DNA of 6,366 nt, taken from positions 1 to 6,366 of the forward strand of contig JAGVUH010000538.1 of assembly GCA_019136395.1 (NCBI GenBank), written 5' to 3'. This stretch comes from Gammaproteobacteria bacterium (GTDB lineage Bacteria > Pseudomonadota > Gammaproteobacteria > Chromatiales > Chromatiaceae). Position 1 is the stretch's first letter, and every line of letters begins with the position of its first letter. Positions 3,537 through 6,366 of this stretch are shown one piece after another. The translations under genes and the position numbers were made by a program. Under the pieces are notes generated by a model, which was not told the DNA's origin, did no database searches, and was given only the letters and a program-made list of their open reading frames with translations.

Positions 3537-6059
3537 GTGATTCGCATCGATCTCAAACCCATCCTCTTTCGCCTGTTGCGCGGCGTGCCCATGCCGCTCA
3601 TCGCCATCCTGGTGGGTCTCGCCGCCGGGCTGCTCGTCTGGGGGGTCCTGGAACGGATCCAGAGTCAGCAACTGGCCCGCATCTTCGGTCAGGAACTGGC
3701 GACCCGGCTGGATCAGCGCGCCCGGGAGAGCCTGATCCGCTTCGATCAGTACCTGTCCCAATACACGGCGACCACCCGGCTGGTCGCCCATTATCGGCGT
3801 CTGGCCGAATACCTCGAATCCCGGGCCTGGCGGCCGGGCGCGGCCTTCAAGCCCCGCTTCCACGCCGGTGCCCGACCTGGCTGGCTGCCGGACTATCTGG
3901 AGCGCGACGGTCTGCTGCCCCCGGCCCAGGTGCTGCTGGTCGATAGCGGCGGGGAGATCCGGGAACGCTATTCCCCGGACGACCGGCCCGTGCCGGTGGA
4001 TATCGCCTCCGGCGTGGACCCACCCTTGCGCCACGAGGAGGAGGCACGGACGGTGCTGACCAGCCTCGACAATCAGCCCTATCTGGTGGTGAGCAGCCCC
4101 ATCGAGGACCGCCAGGGTGAGCCCCTGGGCAGCCTGGTGATTCTCGTCGACCTGAACGGACCTTTTCTGCTCGCCTCCCAACGGGGCCTGTTGGCCGCGG
4201 ACAGCGCCATCGCTCTGGTGAACGCTGACGATCAGCGCATCCTGGTCAGCATGGACCCCTCCTGGCTGACGCTCGGCAGCCCCCTGTCCCGGTGGCGGGA
4301 GGATTATCAGGTCACGTCCCAATCCCTGCCGGGCTACGAGGGCTCGGACCTGAACCTGCTCTTCACCACCCTGGTGTCCTACGTCGACGTGGAGCGTATG
4401 TCCCGTCACGTCAGCATCTTCGAGCGGCGGCAGCGGGGGATCGCCGCCCTCGTGTTCATCACCACCTTCACCCTGGTCATCTACCTGGTCTCGGCGCGGC
4501 TCAACAAGGTGATGCGGCGCCTGTCGGGCTTTGCCCGCCGCGCCCTGGAGATCGAGGACCCGGGGTTCAGTCAGGGCGCCAACCAGTTGATCTTGCTTGA
4601 GGACTGGGTCCAGCAGTTCACCCTGTTGGTCCTGCGGGCGCGGGAGGAGACCAGCCGGCGCCACGAGATCGAGATGCGTGAGAGCGAGGCCCTCAAGGCG
4701 GCGGTCATGGAGGCCGCCCTCGATTCCATCGTCACCCTGGACCGCCACGGGCGGGTGCGGGAGCTCAATCCCACCGCGGAACGGACCTTCGGCTATGGTC
4801 GCGAGCAGGTCCTGGGGCAAAGTTTCAGCCGCCTCCTGCTGGCGGGATCGGCCCGGGCCAATTTCTACGCCCTGCTGCGGGAGGGGCGCCGGGCCCAACG
4901 CCAGGGGCGCGAGCCCCAGACACGCAGCGAGTTGGTGGCGCGGCGCGCGGACGGCCGACTGGTCCCCCTGGAGGTCTCGGTCGTCCCCCTCGAACTGGGG
5001 GACGAGCTTTTCCATACCCTCTACCTCCACGACATCACCCAGCGCAAGGCCCGGGATCAGGAGATCCGCAGTCTCGCCGGCTTCGCCAGCGAGAGCCCCA
5101 TCCCCATGCTGCGCGTCAGCCCAGGCGGGCGGCTGCTCTATACGAGCGCCCTGCCCAAGCCCTGGCTAGCCCTCGCCCGGGAGGCCCTGTCCGCCAGTCA
5201 CCAGCGGGAGGCCGAGTTCCAGGAGGGGGAGCGGATCTACTCCAGCCTGTTCTACCCGGTGAGCGAACTGGGTTATGTCAACATCTATGCCCGGGAGATC
5301 ACCGCCGTGCGCCGCGCCGAGCAGGAACTCCGCCGGCATCAGGCGGAACTGGTCCATGTCTGCCGGCTCAGCACCATGGGCGAGATGGCCACGGGCATGG
5401 CCCACGAGCTCAATCAGCCCCTGGCGGCCATCGCCAACTATGCCAGCGGCTGTGGGCGCCGCCTGCGCCGGGGGGATGCCGATCCGGAGGAATTGGCCCA
5501 GGCCATGGACCGGATTGGCAGTCAGGCCCAGCGGGCGGGGGAGATCATCAAGCGCCTGCGGGCCCTGGTCGGCAAACAGGCCCCGGTGCGGGCGCGGGTG
5601 GATCTCAATGAACTGCTGGCGGAGGTGAACGCCTTCGCTGAATTCGAGATCGCCAAGCTAGGATTGGCCGTGGAACGGGAACTGGCGGCGGAGGAGATTC
5701 CGGTCCTGGTCGACCGGGTGCAGATCGAACAGGTGCTGCTCAATCTGGTCCGCAACGCCCTGGACGCATTGGAAGAGGTGCCGAGCGAGCGGCGCCGGCT
5801 TGCCCTGCGTGTCCGCCGCGAGGGCGATTGGGCCCTGGCCCTGGTGGAGGACAGCGGCCCTGGCATCCCGCCCGAGGCCATGGCCCGCCTGTTTGATGCC
5901 TTCTTCACCACCAAACTCAATGGCATGGGCATGGGGCTGCCGATCAGCCAGACCATCCTCGGCAACCATGGCGGCGAGTTGCGCGTCACCTCCGAGGTGG
6001 GCGTGGGTACCTGCTTTCAGGTACGCTTGCCCCTGGCACCGGTCCCCGCGGGTTCCTGA
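3537..6059 (+). CDS. Membrane-bound PAS sensor histidine kinase with Cache-like periplasmic domain
   Basis: Sensor kinase of a two-component system; it autophosphorylates on histidine and should phosphorylate the regulator encoded next door. Numbering from GTG 3537 (840 residues): TM1 about 16-38; extracytoplasmic region 39-300, probably a double Cache, with strands such as VLLVDSGGEI and PLGSLVILVDL; TM2 about 301-322; a linker; PAS1 about 383-503 (DSIVTLDRHGRVRELNPTAE to LHDITQRKA); a weaker PAS2 about 509-592; HisKA with H-box MAHELNQPLAAI, phospho-His623; ATPase domain with N-box NLVRNALDA (Asn740), G1 DSGPGIP (Asp772), F-box LFDAFFTTK and G2 GMGMGL. All catalytic motifs are intact, HPK4-like as in FixL, DctB and TodS kinases. 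The GTG has AGG eight bases upstream and directly precedes TM1; alternatives are GTG 3402 (885 aa) and ATG 3447. The ligand is not deducible. Confidence 0.92.
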   Translation: MIRIDLKPILFRLLRGVPMPLIAILVGLAAGLLVWGVLERIQSQQLARIFGQELATRLDQRARESLIRFDQYLSQYTATTRLVAHYRRLAEYLESRAWRPGAAFKPRFHAGARPGWLPDYLERDGLLPPAQVLLVDSGGEIRERYSPDDRPVPVDIASGVDPPLRHEEEARTVLTSLDNQPYLVVSSPIEDRQGEPLGSLVILVDLNGPFLLASQRGLLAADSAIALVNADDQRILVSMDPSWLTLGSPLSRWREDYQVTSQSLPGYEGSDLNLLFTTLVSYVDVERMSRHVSIFERRQRGIAALVFITTFTLVIYLVSARLNKVMRRLSGFARRALEIEDPGFSQGANQLILLEDWVQQFTLLVLRAREETSRRHEIEMRESEALKAAVMEAALDSIVTLDRHGRVRELNPTAERTFGYGREQVLGQSFSRLLLAGSARANFYALLREGRRAQRQGREPQTRSELVARRADGRLVPLEVSVVPLELGDELFHTLYLHDITQRKARDQEIRSLAGFASESPIPMLRVSPGGRLLYTSALPKPWLALAREALSASHQREAEFQEGERIYSSLFYPVSELGYVNIYAREITAVRRAEQELRRHQAELVHVCRLSTMGEMATGMAHELNQPLAAIANYASGCGRRLRRGDADPEELAQAMDRIGSQAQRAGEIIKRLRALVGKQAPVRARVDLNELLAEVNAFAEFEIAKLGLAVERELAAEEIPVLVDRVQIEQVLLNLVRNALDALEEVPSERRRLALRVRREGDWALALVEDSGPGIPPEAMARLFDAFFTTKLNGMGMGLPISQTILGNHGGELRVTSEVGVGTCFQVRLPLAPVPAGS

Positions 6060-6068
6060 GACCGCGGG
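6045..6068. repeat. Inverted repeat across the kinase stop codon
   Basis: CCCGCGG (6045-6051) and CCGCGGG (6062-6068) are perfect reverse complements separated by a 10-base loop that contains the TGA stop of the kinase (6057-6059). In RNA this is a seven-pair all-GC stem in the 53-base gap before the regulator. No T-run follows, so it is not an intrinsic terminator; it could stabilise mRNA or tune the kinase-to-regulator ratio. Confidence 0.5.
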
Positions 6069-6096
6069 CGGACCGACCACCCCGTTGCTTCATGGA

Positions 6097-6112
6097 GTTA
6101 GGGAGAAGGCCA
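6097..6112 (+). promoter_or_regulatory. Ribosome binding site of the response regulator
   Basis: GTTAGGGAGAAGGCCA precedes the ATG at 6113. The GGGAG core is seven bases from the start and is the strongest Shine-Dalgarno in the window, suggesting the regulator is translated independently and more efficiently than the GTG-started kinase. Confidence 0.6.
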
Positions 6113-6366
6113 ATGCACAGCGAACCCACCGTCTTCGTCGTCGACGACGATCAGGCCATGCGCCATTCCCTGGAATGGCTCATCGAGTCCGCCGGGCTCA
6201 AGGTCAAGTCCTTCGGCTCCGCCGAGGCCTTCCTGCGCGCCTATTACCCCGGCCAGGCTGGCTGCCTGTTGCTGGACGTGCGCATGCCGGGCATGAGCGG
6301 TCTGGAACTCCAGGCCTATCTGGCGCGGGAGGCGATCCGCATCCCGGTGGTGATCATCACCGGCCA
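6113..6366 (+). CDS. FixJ-type response regulator, receiver domain only, cut by window edge
   Basis: Partner of the upstream kinase, 53 bases downstream on the same strand. The visible 84 full codons are most of a CheY-like receiver. They show the acidic pocket VVDDDQA (Asp11-Asp13), RHSLEWLIESAGL helix 1, LLLDVRMPGMSGLEL with phospho-acceptor Asp55, and IPVVIITGH with switch residue Thr83. The DVRMPGMSGLELQ plus IPVxxITGH combination is characteristic of the FixJ/TodT/TtrR group of regulators. Members of that group carry a C-terminal LuxR-type helix-turn-helix and bind DNA, but that part and the conserved lysine lie beyond the window, so the output domain is inferred. The sequence is intact where seen. 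No specific gene symbol is justified, because the signal and target genes are unknown. Confidence 0.92.
   Translation, partial: MHSEPTVFVVDDDQAMRHSLEWLIESAGLKVKSFGSAEAFLRAYYPGQAGCLLLDVRMPGMSGLELQAYLAREAIRIPVVIITG

Noticed and set aside
3408..5030. 540-codon minus-strand open frame opposite the kinase
   Set aside because: Its length is striking, but the sequence is a Gly/Gln/His/Asp-rich shadow with no domain, membrane segment or ribosome binding site, while the plus-strand kinase explains the region completely.
5658..6080. 140-codon minus-strand open frame opposite the kinase ATPase domain
   Set aside because: It is a shadow of conserved N, G1 and G2 box codons, with no independent evidence.
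1..6366. CRISPR arrays, tRNA/rRNA genes, transposases, phage genes or defence systems
   Set aside because: I scanned for regularly spaced repeats, clover-leaf signatures and mobile-element proteins on both strands and saw none; all sizeable genes are ordinary housekeeping or signalling types.

Overview
The window is GC-rich, densely coding DNA in which every recognisable gene is a chromosomal bacterial type. The DapD sequence is close to enterobacterial DapD as I remember it. The neighbouring dapC and dapD genes, the codon use and the C-rich intergenic repeats fit a gammaproteobacterium. A purple-sulfur-type (Chromatiales) host is my best guess, but this is inference and not shown by the sequence.

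Layout. Positions 1-714 (minus) hold dapD, cut by the left edge. Positions 715-986 are a non-coding spacer with a CU-rich dapD leader and a small repeat element bounded by inverted repeats. Positions 987-2183 (minus) hold dapC. Positions 2184-2240 are a short divergent promoter region. Positions 2241-2633 (plus) hold a small VOC/glyoxalase-fold protein. Positions 2634-2837 separate two convergent genes and carry two more copies of the repeat. Positions 2838-3287 (minus) hold an RDD-family membrane protein. Positions 3288-3536 are a divergent spacer. Positions 3537-6059 (plus) hold a large membrane-bound sensor histidine kinase. From 6113 to the right edge (plus) is the receiver domain of a FixJ-type response regulator, cut by the window end.

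How the genes work together. DapD and DapC catalyse consecutive steps of the succinylase branch of diaminopimelate/lysine synthesis and lie in the same orientation (dapC first), so they probably form one functional unit despite the repeat between them. The kinase and response regulator are a clear two-component pair: a transmembrane, probably double-Cache sensor, two PAS modules and an HPK4-like kinase core with a FixJ-like partner. The signal and target genes are not visible. The VOC and RDD proteins have no deducible substrate.

I found no phage, transposase, CRISPR, tRNA or rRNA signal and no convincing new defence or mobile system. The least explained items are the C-rich repeat family (three copies) and the uncharacterised sensor half of the kinase.
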